From: SZUA-592 sp041556555 | Lineage (GTDB): Bacteria; Pseudomonadota; Gammaproteobacteria; Eutrophobiales; Eutrophobiaceae | NCBI GenBank assembly: GCA_041556555.1 | Contig: JBFFIE010000006.1 | Coordinates: 15,292 to 79,291, forward strand | Length of the DNA: 64,000 nt | Direction: 5' to 3' | In this document: positions 1 to 8,691 of the stretch, piece by piece | Layout: every line of letters starts with the position of its first letter | Position numbering within the stretch: the first letter of the stretch is position 1 | Program-made: the position numbers and the translations under genes | Notes under the pieces: model-generated | What the model saw: the letters and a program-made list of their open reading frames with translations, nothing else | Told to the model about the DNA's origin: nothing | Database searches by the model: none

Positions 1-1232
1 CGCACACCATAATAAATGTAGTTCCCGTCCGGTGTGTCTGCGGTATTGGTTTTTGAACCCGACCAGATGGTCAGGTTGGAACCGGCGAGATCGGCAGAAC
101 CGCCAATCAGTTCCGGCAACAGCGGACCGAATGCTTCCAGCGTATTTTGCGATGCCTTACGGGTGGCTATGGTTTCGCCCTTGTCTGCGGTGTTCTTGAT
201 AAATTCTGCCGTTGCCGTTTGCCAGTTATCTGGCAGCGACTTGTCAATGCGACGTTTGAATTCACTGGCAAGTTCGGGGTATTTGTCCTGGTAAGTCTTG
301 AACACGTCCTGCCAGGCCGCCTCGAGGTCCTTGCCTTTTTGCCTGGCATCCCAGCCTTCATAGTATTCATCCGGAATGACGAAAGGTTCATATTCCCAGC
401 CCAGTTGCTTGCGGGCCAGGGCCACTTCATCCGCACCCAGGGCGGCGCCGTGACTGGATTCCTTGCCCTGCTTATTGGGTGAGCCCCAACCAATGATGGT
501 ATGGCAGACGATGAACGAGGGTTTGTCCGTTTCCTTGCGCGCCAGTTCAAGCGCGGCCTTGACCTGTTCAGCGTCGTGACCCTCCACATCACGGATCACA
601 TGCCAACCGTAGGCTTCCATGCGTGTCGCAGTATCATCTGTAAACCAGCCTTTCACATCACCGTCGATAGAGATTTGGTTGCTGTCATAGATGCAGATCA
701 TCTTGCCCAGTTTGAGGGTACCGGCCAGTGAACAGGCTTCATGTGAAATGCCTTCCATCAGGCAGCCGTCGCCTGCAGACACATAGGTGTAGTGATCGAT
801 AATATTGATCCCGCCCCGGTTAAACTGGGCAGCCAGGGTACGTTCGGCAATAGCCATACCCACGGCATTGGCCAGGCCCTGCCCCAGCGGGCCGGTAGTG
901 GTTTCAATGCCAGGGGTGTCGCCATATTCCGGATGGCCGGGTGTTTTCGAGTGCAGCTGCCGGAAATTCTTGATCTCTTCCATCGACAGGTCGTAACCGC
1001 TGAGATGCAGTAATGAATAAAGCAACATTGACCCATGGCCGTTGGACATAACAAACCGGTCCCGGTTAGGCCAGTGCGGGTTGGCCGGGTTATGCTTCAG
1101 AAAATCATTCCACAGTACTTCCATGATGTCGGCCATGCCCATGGGGGCACCGGGGTGACCGGATTTGGCCTTTTCAACTGCATCCATGCTGAGCGCACGA
1201 ATGGCATTGGCTAGTTCACGCCTTGAAAGCAT
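1..1232 (-). CDS. tkt: Transketolase (3' end beyond window)
   Basis: Thiamine-diphosphate enzyme that moves two-carbon units between sugar phosphates in the pentose phosphate and Calvin cycles. The minus-strand reading opens at the ATG at 1230-1232 (MLSRRELANAIR) and runs open to the left edge, giving about 410 of the usual ~665 residues. Visible family features are the N-terminal KSGHPGAPMGMAD segment and the ThDP/metal motif GDGCLMEGISHEA, followed by SLAGTLKLGKMI and YDSNQISIDGD. The reading ends in SADLAGSNLT, near the start of the pyrimidine-binding domain. No defect is visible. Its partners, often gapA or pgk, would lie to the left of the window. The 213 bases upstream (1233-1445) hold no gene that I can support. 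Confidence 0.95.
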   Translation of the reverse strand, partial: MLSRRELANAIRALSMDAVEKAKSGHPGAPMGMADIMEVLWNDFLKHNPANPHWPNRDRFVMSNGHGSMLLYSLLHLSGYDLSMEEIKNFRQLHSKTPGHPEYGDTPGIETTTGPLGQGLANAVGMAIAERTLAAQFNRGGINIIDHYTYVSAGDGCLMEGISHEACSLAGTLKLGKMICIYDSNQISIDGDVKGWFTDDTATRMEAYGWHVIRDVEGHDAEQVKAALELARKETDKPSFIVCHTIIGWGSPNKQGKESSHGAALGADEVALARKQLGWEYEPFVIPDEYYEGWDARQKGKDLEAAWQDVFKTYQDKYPELASEFKRRIDKSLPDNWQTATAEFIKNTADKGETIATRKASQNTLEAFGPLLPELIGGSADLAGSNLTIWSGSKTNTADTPDGNYIYYGV

Positions 1233-1445
1233 TAATTTCTCCGCTGATTGGATGGTGATATGAACGACAACAGAGCCGGATGTGTTACAAGACTGAAGTG
1301 TCCGCCGTTTTCAACGGATTGATATTATTCTCGGTATTTCAGTCAAGACCACGGAACGTGGAATCCCCGCCAGACGCTGTTCATACAGAAACGGCGTATT
1401 TTCACCCAGTCACGCGGGATGGGCAAGTTCAAGGTGGTTAGAGTT

Positions 1446-2003
1446 TTATGATTTCCGCCATTTGATCGAGCAGCCCTGACTGATGAATTGCTCCTCCGGA
1501 CCGTGCCCGGTTTCAGCGATCTGTTTCATGGCCTCAACAAGATCCCGTCTGGTATCGGTTGGTGCCGGTTGCATGCCACTGGCATCCAGCCTGCCCCGGT
1601 ATTGCAACTCGAGGTCAGCGTTGTAGCCAAAGAAGTCCGGTGTGCAAACGGCACCGTAGGCCTTCGCAACCTCCTGTGTTTCGTCGATGAGATAGGGGAA
1701 GGGATAGGCGAATTTATCGGCGATCTTTTTCATATTATCAAATGAGTCTTCCGGATAATCCTCCGGGTCATTTGCCATGATGGCGACACTATTGATGCCG
1801 TATTTTTGCATTTCGCGTGTGTCCTCGACCAGACGTTTCTGGATAGCTTTCACATAGGGGCAGTGATTACAGATGAACATAACGAGGGTGCCTTTATCAC
1901 CACGACAGTCTGACAATGACCAGTCCTTGCCATCAGTGCCGCGTAATTTGAAATCCGGTGCTGGCAGGCCAAAATCGCATACCGGGGTTTGCATTAGCGC
2001 CAT
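1446..2003 (-). CDS. Thioredoxin-fold redoxin (AhpC/TSA-type), cytoplasmic
   Basis: A 185-residue protein of the AhpC/TSA-redoxin group. The N-terminus is typical (APDFKLRGTDGKDWSLSD). The redox motif region reads CNHCPYVK, where thioredoxins have CxxC, about 45 residues in. A cis-proline-type segment (AVCTPDFFGY) and a C-terminal YRGRLDASGM follow. No signal peptide is present, so a cytoplasmic location is inferred. The family (thioredoxin family protein with an NHCPYVK motif) is widespread in proteobacteria. Its substrate is not established, and a peroxide-detoxifying or disulfide-reducing role is inference. It is divergent from metK, with 109 bases between the two starts. Confidence 0.8.
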   Translation of the reverse strand: MALMQTPVCDFGLPAPDFKLRGTDGKDWSLSDCRGDKGTLVMFICNHCPYVKAIQKRLVEDTREMQKYGINSVAIMANDPEDYPEDSFDNMKKIADKFAYPFPYLIDETQEVAKAYGAVCTPDFFGYNADLELQYRGRLDASGMQPAPTDTRRDLVEAMKQIAETGHGPEEQFISQGCSIKWRKS

Positions 2004-2112
2004 AAAATCCTCCCTAAGTTTTTGACTCTAGTGTATCAAATGCAAAGGCCGTGTATTTATGGAAGTTACACGTTAGAATGCCGCGTTTTAAACCGGATGG
2101 GCAGGAAACCCG

Positions 2113-3282
2113 ATGATCAGGAATCATTTATTTACCTCGGAATCCGTTTCCGAAGGGCATCCCGACAAGGTAGCCGACCAGGTGTCGGATGCCGTGGTGG
2201 ACGCTATTTTCAGCAAAGACCCCAAGGCCCGTATTGCCTGTGAAACCTTGGTGACAACCGGTCTGGTGGTGATCGCCGGCGAGGTGACAACCACTGCGAC
2301 AATCGATATCCCCGAACTTGCCCGGGACACTATCCGTGACATCGGCTATACCAGCTCCGATATTGGTTTCGATGCCGATACCTGTGGCGTGATGGTCTCG
2401 CTGGACAAACAATCTCCGGACATTGCCATGGGTGTCGATGAGGGCGATAACAAGGAACAGGGCGCCGGTGACCAGGGCCTGATGTTCGGTTATGCCTGCG
2501 ATGAGACAGATACCCTGATGCCGGCACCGATTGATTTTGCCCATCGTCTGGTCCGGCGCCAGTCCGAGGTGCGAAAGTCCGGGCAACTGGCCTGGCTAAG
2601 GCCCGATGCCAAGAGCCAGGTGACCTTCCGCTATGCCGAGGGCAGGCCGGTGGCCATTGATGCCGTGGTCCTCTCCACCCAGCATGATCCTGATATCAGC
2701 ACGGCCGACCTGCGTGAGGCCGTGATGGAAGAGGTAATCAAACCGGTGTTGCCCGCAGAATGGCTCGACAAGGAAACGCTCTATCATATTAACCCGACCG
2801 GGCGGTTTGTGATTGGTGGTCCCATGGGAGACTGTGGATTAACCGGCCGCAAGATTATCGTTGATACCTATGGCGGGATGGCCCGTCACGGCGGCGGCGC
2901 CTTTTCCGGCAAGGACCCGACCAAGGTCGACCGATCAGCCGCCTATGCGGCCCGGTATGTAGCCAAGAATATAGTCGCCGCTGGCCTGGCACGGCGTTGC
3001 GAGGTGCAGATTTCCTATGCCATCGGAGTTGCGGAACCCACCTCCATCAGTGTTGATTCCTTCGGTACTGGTTCGGTGAATGAGAAAAAACTGGCGGCTG
3101 CCATCCGCCACCACTTTGACCTGCGGCCCAAGGGGATTATCGCCATGCTAGATCTGCTGCGGCCAATCTACAAGCCAACTGCCGCCTATGGGCATTTTGG
3201 CCGCGGTGACCTTGATCTGCCCTGGGAAAAGACCGACAGGGCCGAGATCCTGAAGTCGGAACTGGGCAAACAGATCGCCTGA
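2113..3282 (+). CDS. metK: S-adenosylmethionine synthetase
   Basis: Makes SAM from methionine and ATP, releasing phosphate and diphosphate; cytoplasmic tetramer in the family. The 389 residues match family length (E. coli about 384). The N-terminal FTSESVSEGHPDKVADQ contains the ATP-site histidine; GAGDQGLMFGYA and GGGAFSGKDPTKVDRSAAY are the other two signatures. The start at 2113 has AGGA at 2102-2105. It lies directly upstream of the riboswitch-controlled ahcY-metF unit, so SAM synthesis, SAH recycling and methyl supply sit side by side. A separate promoter before ahcY allows the two units to be regulated differently. Confidence 0.97.
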   Translation: MIRNHLFTSESVSEGHPDKVADQVSDAVVDAIFSKDPKARIACETLVTTGLVVIAGEVTTTATIDIPELARDTIRDIGYTSSDIGFDADTCGVMVSLDKQSPDIAMGVDEGDNKEQGAGDQGLMFGYACDETDTLMPAPIDFAHRLVRRQSEVRKSGQLAWLRPDAKSQVTFRYAEGRPVAIDAVVLSTQHDPDISTADLREAVMEEVIKPVLPAEWLDKETLYHINPTGRFVIGGPMGDCGLTGRKIIVDTYGGMARHGGGAFSGKDPTKVDRSAAYAARYVAKNIVAAGLARRCEVQISYAIGVAEPTSISVDSFGTGSVNEKKLAAAIRHHFDLRPKGIIAMLDLLRPIYKPTAAYGHFGRGDLDLPWEKTDRAEILKSELGKQIA

Positions 3283-3306
3283 GCTATCAGGGACAGTACT
3301 GCAAAC

Positions 3307-3334
3307 TTGAAACTCTGTTTCGGGGCGCTATACT
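3307..3334 (+). promoter_or_regulatory. Sigma-70-type promoter for ahcY
   Basis: TTGAAA at 3307-3312 and TATACT at 3329-3334 are separated by 16 bases, a good match to the housekeeping consensus. Transcription would start around 3341, just ahead of the SAH riboswitch, as expected for a riboswitch leader. The promoter is predicted from sequence only. Confidence 0.55.
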
Positions 3335-3359
3335 TCGCAATCTCACAAAAAACTGTGTC

Positions 3360-3430
3360 CTTGAGGAGCGTTGCGACGGGCTGACCCCGCCAGGCTCGAG
3401 AATACAGCAAGTTTCAAACGGCGCTCGCTT
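3360..3430 (+). promoter_or_regulatory. S-adenosylhomocysteine (SAH) riboswitch
   Basis: The leader of ahcY carries the conserved elements of the SAH riboswitch class (Rfam RF01057). GAGGAGCGTTGCGAC lies at 3363-3377, AGGCTCG at 3392-3398 and AACGGCGCTC at 3417-3426. GAGCG (3366-3370) can pair with CGCTC (3422-3426), closing the main helix. Position, order and spacing fit the known class, which senses SAH and turns on SAH hydrolase genes. The 3' part lies only about 10 bases before the ribosome-binding site GGAGG (3436-3440), which suggests control of translation. That mechanism is inference. Confidence 0.9.
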
Positions 3431-3448
3431 AATTTGGAGGAAAACCAG

Positions 3449-4864
3449 ATGAGCGTAGTCGCTACCGATATATCCAAAGACCATCACGTTGCTGACCCGT
3501 CCCTGGCCCAGTGGGGGCACAGGGAGATACGTATTGCCGAGACTGAAATGCCCGGCCTGATGGCAATTCGCGAGGAGTACAAGGGTCAAAAGCCTCTGCA
3601 AGGAGCCCGGATTGCTGGTTCCCTGCACATGACCATTCAGACCGCGGTCCTGATCGAAACCCTGGTTGAACTGGGGGCCGAGGTCCGCTGGGCCTCTTGT
3701 AACATCTATTCCACCCAGGATCATGCCGCGGCCGCTATCGCCGATCAGTCCATTCCCGTGTTTGCCTACAAGGGCGAGTCACTGGAGGATTACTGGGAAT
3801 ACACCCATCGCATCATGAGTTGGCATGACGGCGGTTCGCCGAACATGATCCTCGACGATGGCGGTGACGCGACCCTGTTATTGATCCTGGGCAGCAAGGC
3901 GGAAAAGGATCCCTCCGTCATTTCCAGTCCCGGCAGCGAGGAGGAGAAATACCTGTTTGCGGCGATCAAGAAAAAGCTCGAAAGCGATAAGAATTTCTAT
4001 TCGAGGACTCTCGCCTGTATCCGGGGCGTTACGGAAGAAACCACGACGGGTGTTCAGCGCCTGTACCAGATGAAGAAACAGGGCGAGCTGCCTTTTCCGG
4101 CCATTAATGTCAACGATTCAGTCACCAAGTCCAAGTTCGATAACCTCTATGGCTGCCGTGAATCGCTGGTCGATGGCATCAAGCGTGCCACCGACGTCAT
4201 GATTGCCGGCAAGATTGCCGTTGTGCTGGGATATGGTGATGTTGGCAAGGGCTGTGCCCAGTCACTCAGGGGTCTGGGGGCAACCGTCTGGATTACCGAG
4301 ATTGATCCGATCTGCGCCCTGCAGGCCGCGATGGAAGGTTATCGTGTTGTGTCTCTTGATGATGTGGCCGAAATGGCCGACATCTTCGTTACTGCGACCG
4401 GTAACTTCAATGTGATCCGTCATGAACACATGCAGCAGATGAAGGATCAGGCGATTGTTTGCAACATCGGTCATTTTGATAACGAGATAGATGTGGCCAG
4501 CCTCGAGCAATATGAGTGGGAAGAAATCAAACCTCAGGTAGATCATGTCATCTTTCCTGACGGCAAGCGTATCATCTTGCTGGCGCGTGGCCGCCTTGTG
4601 AACCTTGGCTGTGCAACCGGCCATCCAAGTTTTGTGATGTCGAACTCTTTCACTAACCAGGTTCTGGCACAGATCGAGTTGTTTACCCGTAATGCTGATT
4701 ATGAAAACGATGTCTATGTATTACCCAAGCACCTGGATGAAAAAGTCGCGCGATTGCACCTGCAGCGTATTGGTGCCAAGCTGACCCGGTTGACGGAAAA
4801 GCAGGCCGATTATATCGGCGTTAATGTGGACGGACCCTATAAATCCGATCACTATCGTTACTGA
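3449..4864 (+). CDS. ahcY: S-adenosylhomocysteine hydrolase
   Basis: Splits SAH into adenosine and homocysteine, removing the inhibitory product of methylation; NAD-dependent, cytoplasmic. The chosen start is ATG 3449 (MSVVATDISKDHH), preceded by GGAGG at 3436-3440, giving 471 residues. An in-frame TTG at 3371 would run through the riboswitch and is rejected. Family landmarks seen are the N-terminal GARIAGSLHMTIQTAVL, the substrate region CNIYSTQDHAAAAI, the NAD fold VLGYGDVGKGCAQSLRGLGA, and the C-terminal DGPYKSDHYRY. It forms an operon with metF, 15 bases downstream, under the SAH riboswitch. Confidence 0.97.
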   Translation: MSVVATDISKDHHVADPSLAQWGHREIRIAETEMPGLMAIREEYKGQKPLQGARIAGSLHMTIQTAVLIETLVELGAEVRWASCNIYSTQDHAAAAIADQSIPVFAYKGESLEDYWEYTHRIMSWHDGGSPNMILDDGGDATLLLILGSKAEKDPSVISSPGSEEEKYLFAAIKKKLESDKNFYSRTLACIRGVTEETTTGVQRLYQMKKQGELPFPAINVNDSVTKSKFDNLYGCRESLVDGIKRATDVMIAGKIAVVLGYGDVGKGCAQSLRGLGATVWITEIDPICALQAAMEGYRVVSLDDVAEMADIFVTATGNFNVIRHEHMQQMKDQAIVCNIGHFDNEIDVASLEQYEWEEIKPQVDHVIFPDGKRIILLARGRLVNLGCATGHPSFVMSNSFTNQVLAQIELFTRNADYENDVYVLPKHLDEKVARLHLQRIGAKLTRLTEKQADYIGVNVDGPYKSDHYRY

Positions 4865-4879
4865 TGCGGGGCTCAGACA

Positions 4880-5788
4880 ATGTCAGTCATGGACTCCCAG
4901 AAACAGTTTACGCCGAAGTACAGCTTCGAATTTTTTCCGCCACGCACACCGGAAGCTTTCGGGAAATTACAGACTACCAGTGAGCGCCTGAGCAGGTATC
5001 GTCCGGACTTCTTCTCCGTGACCTTTGGTGCCGGCGGCAGTACCCGCACCCGCACTTTTGATACCGTCACGGATATTAAGGAAAAGACGGGCATTGAGGC
5101 TGCCCCGCACATCTCCTGTATTGGTCAGACGCTAGAGGAGATCCGCGAGGTTCTGGATCTTTACAAAAATGCCGGTATTCGCCATATAGTTGCCCTGCGT
5201 GGTGACCTGCCTTCGGGGCAGGCCAGTTATGGGCCATTGCGTTATGCCAATGAACTTGTGGAATTCATTCGCAAGGAAACCGGTGATCATTTTCATATTG
5301 AAGTAGCGGCCTATCCGGAATTTCATCCCCAGGCACCCAGTCCGACGAAAGACCTGGAGAACTTCAAGCGGAAGATCGATGCCGGCGCCAACAGTGCAAT
5401 AACCCAGTATTTTTATAATACCGAGGCATATTATCGGTTCATTGATGATTGTGAAAAGCTGGGCATCAATGTTCCTATCGTGCCCGGCGTGATGCCAATT
5501 ATTAACTGCACGCAACTCGTCCGTTTTTCCGAAGCCTGTGGCGCGGATATACCACGCTGGATACTTAAACGCCTGCAGGAATTTGGCGACGACCGGGCCT
5601 CGATACGTGCATTTGGTATTGATGTAACCACGCAGATCTGTGCTGATCTGCTGGGCAATGGTGCGCCGGGTATACATATGTATACAATGAACCAGTCAGA
5701 GGCGAGCGAAGCGATTTGGGAAAACCTGATTCTCAAAAAACGCAAGAAGGAACAGAAAGAGCAGGAGAAGAAAGCCTCTGTCGGTTAG
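4880..5788 (+). CDS. metF: 5,10-methylenetetrahydrofolate reductase
   Basis: FAD enzyme that reduces methylene-THF to methyl-THF, the methyl donor for homocysteine methylation. At 302 residues it is close to E. coli MetF (296). The N-terminal YSFEFFPPRTPEAFGKL and SVTFGAGGSTR are diagnostic; HIVALRGDLP and the PGVMPI segment are also present. The C-terminus ends in a lysine/glutamate-rich tail (KKRKKEQKEQEKK). It is cotranscribed with ahcY, so SAH-induced expression would recycle homocysteine and raise methyl supply together. No metH or metE is in the window. Confidence 0.95.
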   Translation: MSVMDSQKQFTPKYSFEFFPPRTPEAFGKLQTTSERLSRYRPDFFSVTFGAGGSTRTRTFDTVTDIKEKTGIEAAPHISCIGQTLEEIREVLDLYKNAGIRHIVALRGDLPSGQASYGPLRYANELVEFIRKETGDHFHIEVAAYPEFHPQAPSPTKDLENFKRKIDAGANSAITQYFYNTEAYYRFIDDCEKLGINVPIVPGVMPIINCTQLVRFSEACGADIPRWILKRLQEFGDDRASIRAFGIDVTTQICADLLGNGAPGIHMYTMNQSEASEAIWENLILKKRKKEQKEQEKKASVG

Positions 5789-5841
5789 AGTTGGATTTTA
5801 TCCGCCGGTATACCGACGGAAATCAAACCGGAGTTGCCAAT

Positions 5842-7284
5842 TTGTCTGAATATTCAGGCAGTGTGCTGGAAAAAAACCTTGCCGGGAAACCCGGCCTGTT
5901 ACTGGTCGACGATGATCCACTCATCGTAGAATCACTCGGCTTGGTTCTGCAAAAAAATTACTCACTGATCACCGCAGAAACGCGCAAGCAGGCCATCAAA
6001 CAGATACAGGCGTTGCCGGAATTCCCGCCACTGGCACTGATTGATCTTGGCTTGCCGCCCAAGCCCCATAGTGTGGAGGAAGGGTTTGCTTTAATCCATG
6101 ATTTGCTGGGGTATAACCGCAACATAAAGATACTGGTTCTTTCGGGCCAGAATGAGCAGGAAAACATTCGTCATGCTTTAACGCTCGGCGCCGTGGATTT
6201 TATTCCCAAACCCTGCGACGCTACCTTGTTGCAAACCCGACTGCAGCATCAATTGATGATGCTGGAGGCCGAGCAGGAAGAGGATACCCGGGATCTGTCC
6301 ACTGAACGATTACTGGGCGAGAGTCAGGCAGTGAAAACCCTGAAAAGTCTGGTTGAACAATTCGCTGACACACCATTCCCGGTGTTGATCGAAGGGGAGT
6401 CCGGCGTCGGCAAGGAACTGGTTGCCCAGAGCCTGCACAGCATGAGTAACCGCAGTCGGCACCCTTTCCTGACATTGAACTGTGCGGCATTTACAGCGGA
6501 GTTACTGGAGGCGCAGTTGTTCGGTTATTGCAAGGGGGCATTTACCGGTGCAACAACCAATAAAGCCGGATTTTTCGAGGAGACCAGCGAGGGCAGCCTG
6601 TTTCTTGATGAAATTGGTGAATTGCCACTGGATCTGCAATCCAAGCTTTTAAGGGTATTGGAAAATGGCGAGTATTACCGCGTGGGTGAAACACGCCCAA
6701 ATATTTCCAATGCGCGGATCATCGCTGCAACCAATCGGGACCTGAAAGAATCAGTTCAGGCCGGACAATTTCGCCAGGACCTCTATCACCGCCTGAGTGT
6801 GTTAACGATCAACGTACCGCCCTTGCGTGAACGGGGTGATGATCCATTGTTATTGCTTAATCATTTCATCAAGTTTTATGCCCAGGGCGGTCCCGCTTTC
6901 GAACTTGATGAATCAGCTCTGGCCCTGTTAAAAGACTATGATTTTCCCGGCAATATTCGCGAATTAAGAAACATTGTCATCCGCCTGGGGGCAAAATATC
7001 CGGGTGAGCGCGTCAGCAAAGACCAGCTTGCCGGAGAACTGGAGCTTGCTGTGTCAGGCATGACTCACATTCAGGGGCCTGATTTTGATGAAATTGCCAG
7101 AAAAGAATTACAGGACAGCGATTTTATATTGGATCAAACTCTCGGCGAATGGGAAAGACGATACATTTATATTGCCCTTGAGATGGCAAACGGAAATCTC
7201 AGCAAGGCAGCGCGGCTACTGGGCATCAACCGGACAACCCTGTACAGTCGCATGCAACGCCTGGATATAGAGGAACAGGGATAA
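5842..7284 (+). CDS. PrsR-like sigma-54-dependent response regulator
   Basis: Activator with receiver, AAA+ and HTH domains, probably driving the pilin promoter at 23.49 kb. The preferred start is TTG 5842 (MSEYSGSVLEK), with GGAG at 5830-5833; it gives 480 residues and avoids overlap with metF. The receiver has LLLVDDDP and phospho-acceptor Asp68 in LALIDLGLPP, followed by the long loop and EEGF typical of PrsR-type regulators of exosortase systems. The AAA+ domain has Walker A GESGVGKE (about 185-192) and the sigma-54 contact loop GAFTGA (about 232-237). The C-terminal Fis-type HTH reads NLSKAARLLGINRTTLYSR. It overlaps mshM by one base. The PrsR label rests on sequence resemblance; no exosortase lies here. 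Confidence 0.88.
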   Translation: MSEYSGSVLEKNLAGKPGLLLVDDDPLIVESLGLVLQKNYSLITAETRKQAIKQIQALPEFPPLALIDLGLPPKPHSVEEGFALIHDLLGYNRNIKILVLSGQNEQENIRHALTLGAVDFIPKPCDATLLQTRLQHQLMMLEAEQEEDTRDLSTERLLGESQAVKTLKSLVEQFADTPFPVLIEGESGVGKELVAQSLHSMSNRSRHPFLTLNCAAFTAELLEAQLFGYCKGAFTGATTNKAGFFEETSEGSLFLDEIGELPLDLQSKLLRVLENGEYYRVGETRPNISNARIIAATNRDLKESVQAGQFRQDLYHRLSVLTINVPPLRERGDDPLLLLNHFIKFYAQGGPAFELDESALALLKDYDFPGNIRELRNIVIRLGAKYPGERVSKDQLAGELELAVSGMTHIQGPDFDEIARKELQDSDFILDQTLGEWERRYIYIALEMANGNLSKAARLLGINRTTLYSRMQRLDIEEQG

Positions 7285-8606
7285 TGTATTACCAGTATTT
7301 TGGTCTGGAGCAACCGCCGTTCCGAATCACACCGGATACCTCCCTGTTTTATCCCGGCGGCAACCGTGGCGCGATCCTCGAAGCTCTGATTTATGCCATT
7401 GTCAATGGCGAAGGCATGATCAAGGTGGTCGGAGAGGTCGGCAGCGGCAAGACTATGTTATGCCGTATGCTGACGGTGGAATTACCTGATCATATCGAAG
7501 TGGTCTATCTTGCGAACCCGAGTCTCTCTCCGGACAACATCCTGCATGCGATTGCCTTTGAACTGAAGCTGGACGTCAAGGCCGATGATGACCGCCTGGA
7601 GGTGATGAACAAGTTGCAGAATTACCTCCTTGAGCGGCATGCCCAGAGCCAGCAGGTGGTTGTGTTTGTTGAAGAGGCCCAGGGCATGCCTGTCCAGACC
7701 CTGGAACAGATTCGGCTGTTGACTAATCTCGAAACCAATGAGAACAAGCTGTTGCAGATTGTATTATTCGGTCAGCCGGAACTCGACGAGATGATTTCCA
7801 GTCGTGACATTCGTCAGCTGAAGGAGCGCATCACCTACAGTTTTAATCTGGGACCGCTTAATGCCGAAGAGATCAAGGACTATATCAATACCCGGATCCG
7901 GGCCTGTGGTTGCCGTTCCGGTGATCTCTTTACCAGGCAGGCTATTCAGCAGATCAGCAGATACTCGAATGGCCTGTTACGACGCATCAATATTCTCTCG
8001 GACAAATCATTGCTGGCCAGCTATGCGGCCAATGATCGGAGTGTCAAGCCACGCCATGTCAAACTGGCAGCGCGTGATACTGAATTCATCACGCCCTGGC
8101 AAAGGTATCGTCTGCCCATGTTTGTTCTGGCTGCATTGGTAATAATGGCCATCTTGGTATTTTTAACGCCACTGGGCCAGACAGTGACGGACCTGATGAA
8201 AGCGACCCCGGTATCGCTCACTGATCCAGAAGACACTGACCTGACGGTTGATACAGCGAGACCGGATATCCCGGTAGAATTGGGCAATGAGGCAAGTTCT
8301 GCACCCGAAGAGCCACAACCTGAGGCCGGGCAGGCAGCCGCCAGCATGCTTGCGAACGATCTGGCAATTGAGCCCCCTGCCGAGGAGGCGCCAGATGAGC
8401 AGGAAATTCTCGAATCCATCCTCAAGGATTATTCAGCACGTTACCTGGCTATTGATGAGATCATGAATGAGCAGGATGCCGAGTTATTTATCCAGCAAAT
8501 CAAGTCCCGCCTCCCGGAGTCAGTGTACCTGGGACAACCAGAGTTACCCTGCCGTCTATGCCCTCTGATTGTTTACCGTCCTGTGAAATCTGACGAAAAT
8601 CTATAG
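7284..8606 (+). CDS. mshM: MshM/ExeA-like AAA+ ATPase of MSHA-type pilus
   Basis: Membrane-bound ATPase of the ExeA/GspA group, thought to help place the secretin in the cell wall and outer membrane. The N-terminus YYQYFGLEQPPFRITPD is diagnostic; Walker A GEVGSGKT is at residues 50-57 and Walker B VVVFVEEAQ follows. One membrane segment lies near residues 278-300 (LPMFVLAALVIMAILVFL), then an acidic Pro/Glu-rich linker and a short globular C-terminal part. No peptidoglycan-binding domain is recognisable. ATG 7284 overlaps the TAA of the regulator gene by one base, so the two are probably translated together. Confidence 0.88.
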   Translation: MYYQYFGLEQPPFRITPDTSLFYPGGNRGAILEALIYAIVNGEGMIKVVGEVGSGKTMLCRMLTVELPDHIEVVYLANPSLSPDNILHAIAFELKLDVKADDDRLEVMNKLQNYLLERHAQSQQVVVFVEEAQGMPVQTLEQIRLLTNLETNENKLLQIVLFGQPELDEMISSRDIRQLKERITYSFNLGPLNAEEIKDYINTRIRACGCRSGDLFTRQAIQQISRYSNGLLRRINILSDKSLLASYAANDRSVKPRHVKLAARDTEFITPWQRYRLPMFVLAALVIMAILVFLTPLGQTVTDLMKATPVSLTDPEDTDLTVDTARPDIPVELGNEASSAPEEPQPEAGQAAASMLANDLAIEPPAEEAPDEQEILESILKDYSARYLAIDEIMNEQDAELFIQQIKSRLPESVYLGQPELPCRLCPLIVYRPVKSDENL

Positions 8607-8635
8607 TCGTCAGTTATTTATATAAACTATATAAT
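8607..8635 (+). promoter_or_regulatory. Possible sigma-70 promoter before mshL
   Basis: A perfect TATAAT at 8630-8635 lies in the short gap between mshM and mshL, with TCGTCA at 8607-8612 and a 17-base spacer as a weak -35 match. It could give the structural pilus genes a basal promoter independent of the regulator gene. The local AT-richness makes chance occurrence possible. Confidence 0.35.
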
Positions 8636-8691
8636 CTGATAATGTAACGTTGGGGGTGGTTGTCGAGCGGCTAACGGAGGCAGTTTGTGTG

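Noticed and set aside
1340..1380. CCACGGAACGTGG repeat upstream of tkt
   Set aside because: A five-base arm is expected by chance, and no function is suggested.
2022..2079. metK promoter (TTGACT and TAGAAT)
   Set aside because: The two elements are not at a workable distance, so no promoter was called.
3371..3448. Upstream TTG start for ahcY giving 26 more residues
   Set aside because: It runs through the SAH riboswitch and has no ribosome site, while ATG 3449 has GGAGG and matches the family N-terminus.
5716..5841. Long N-terminal extension of the PrsR-like regulator
   Set aside because: It overlaps metF and lacks receiver homology. TTG 5842 with GGAG is better.
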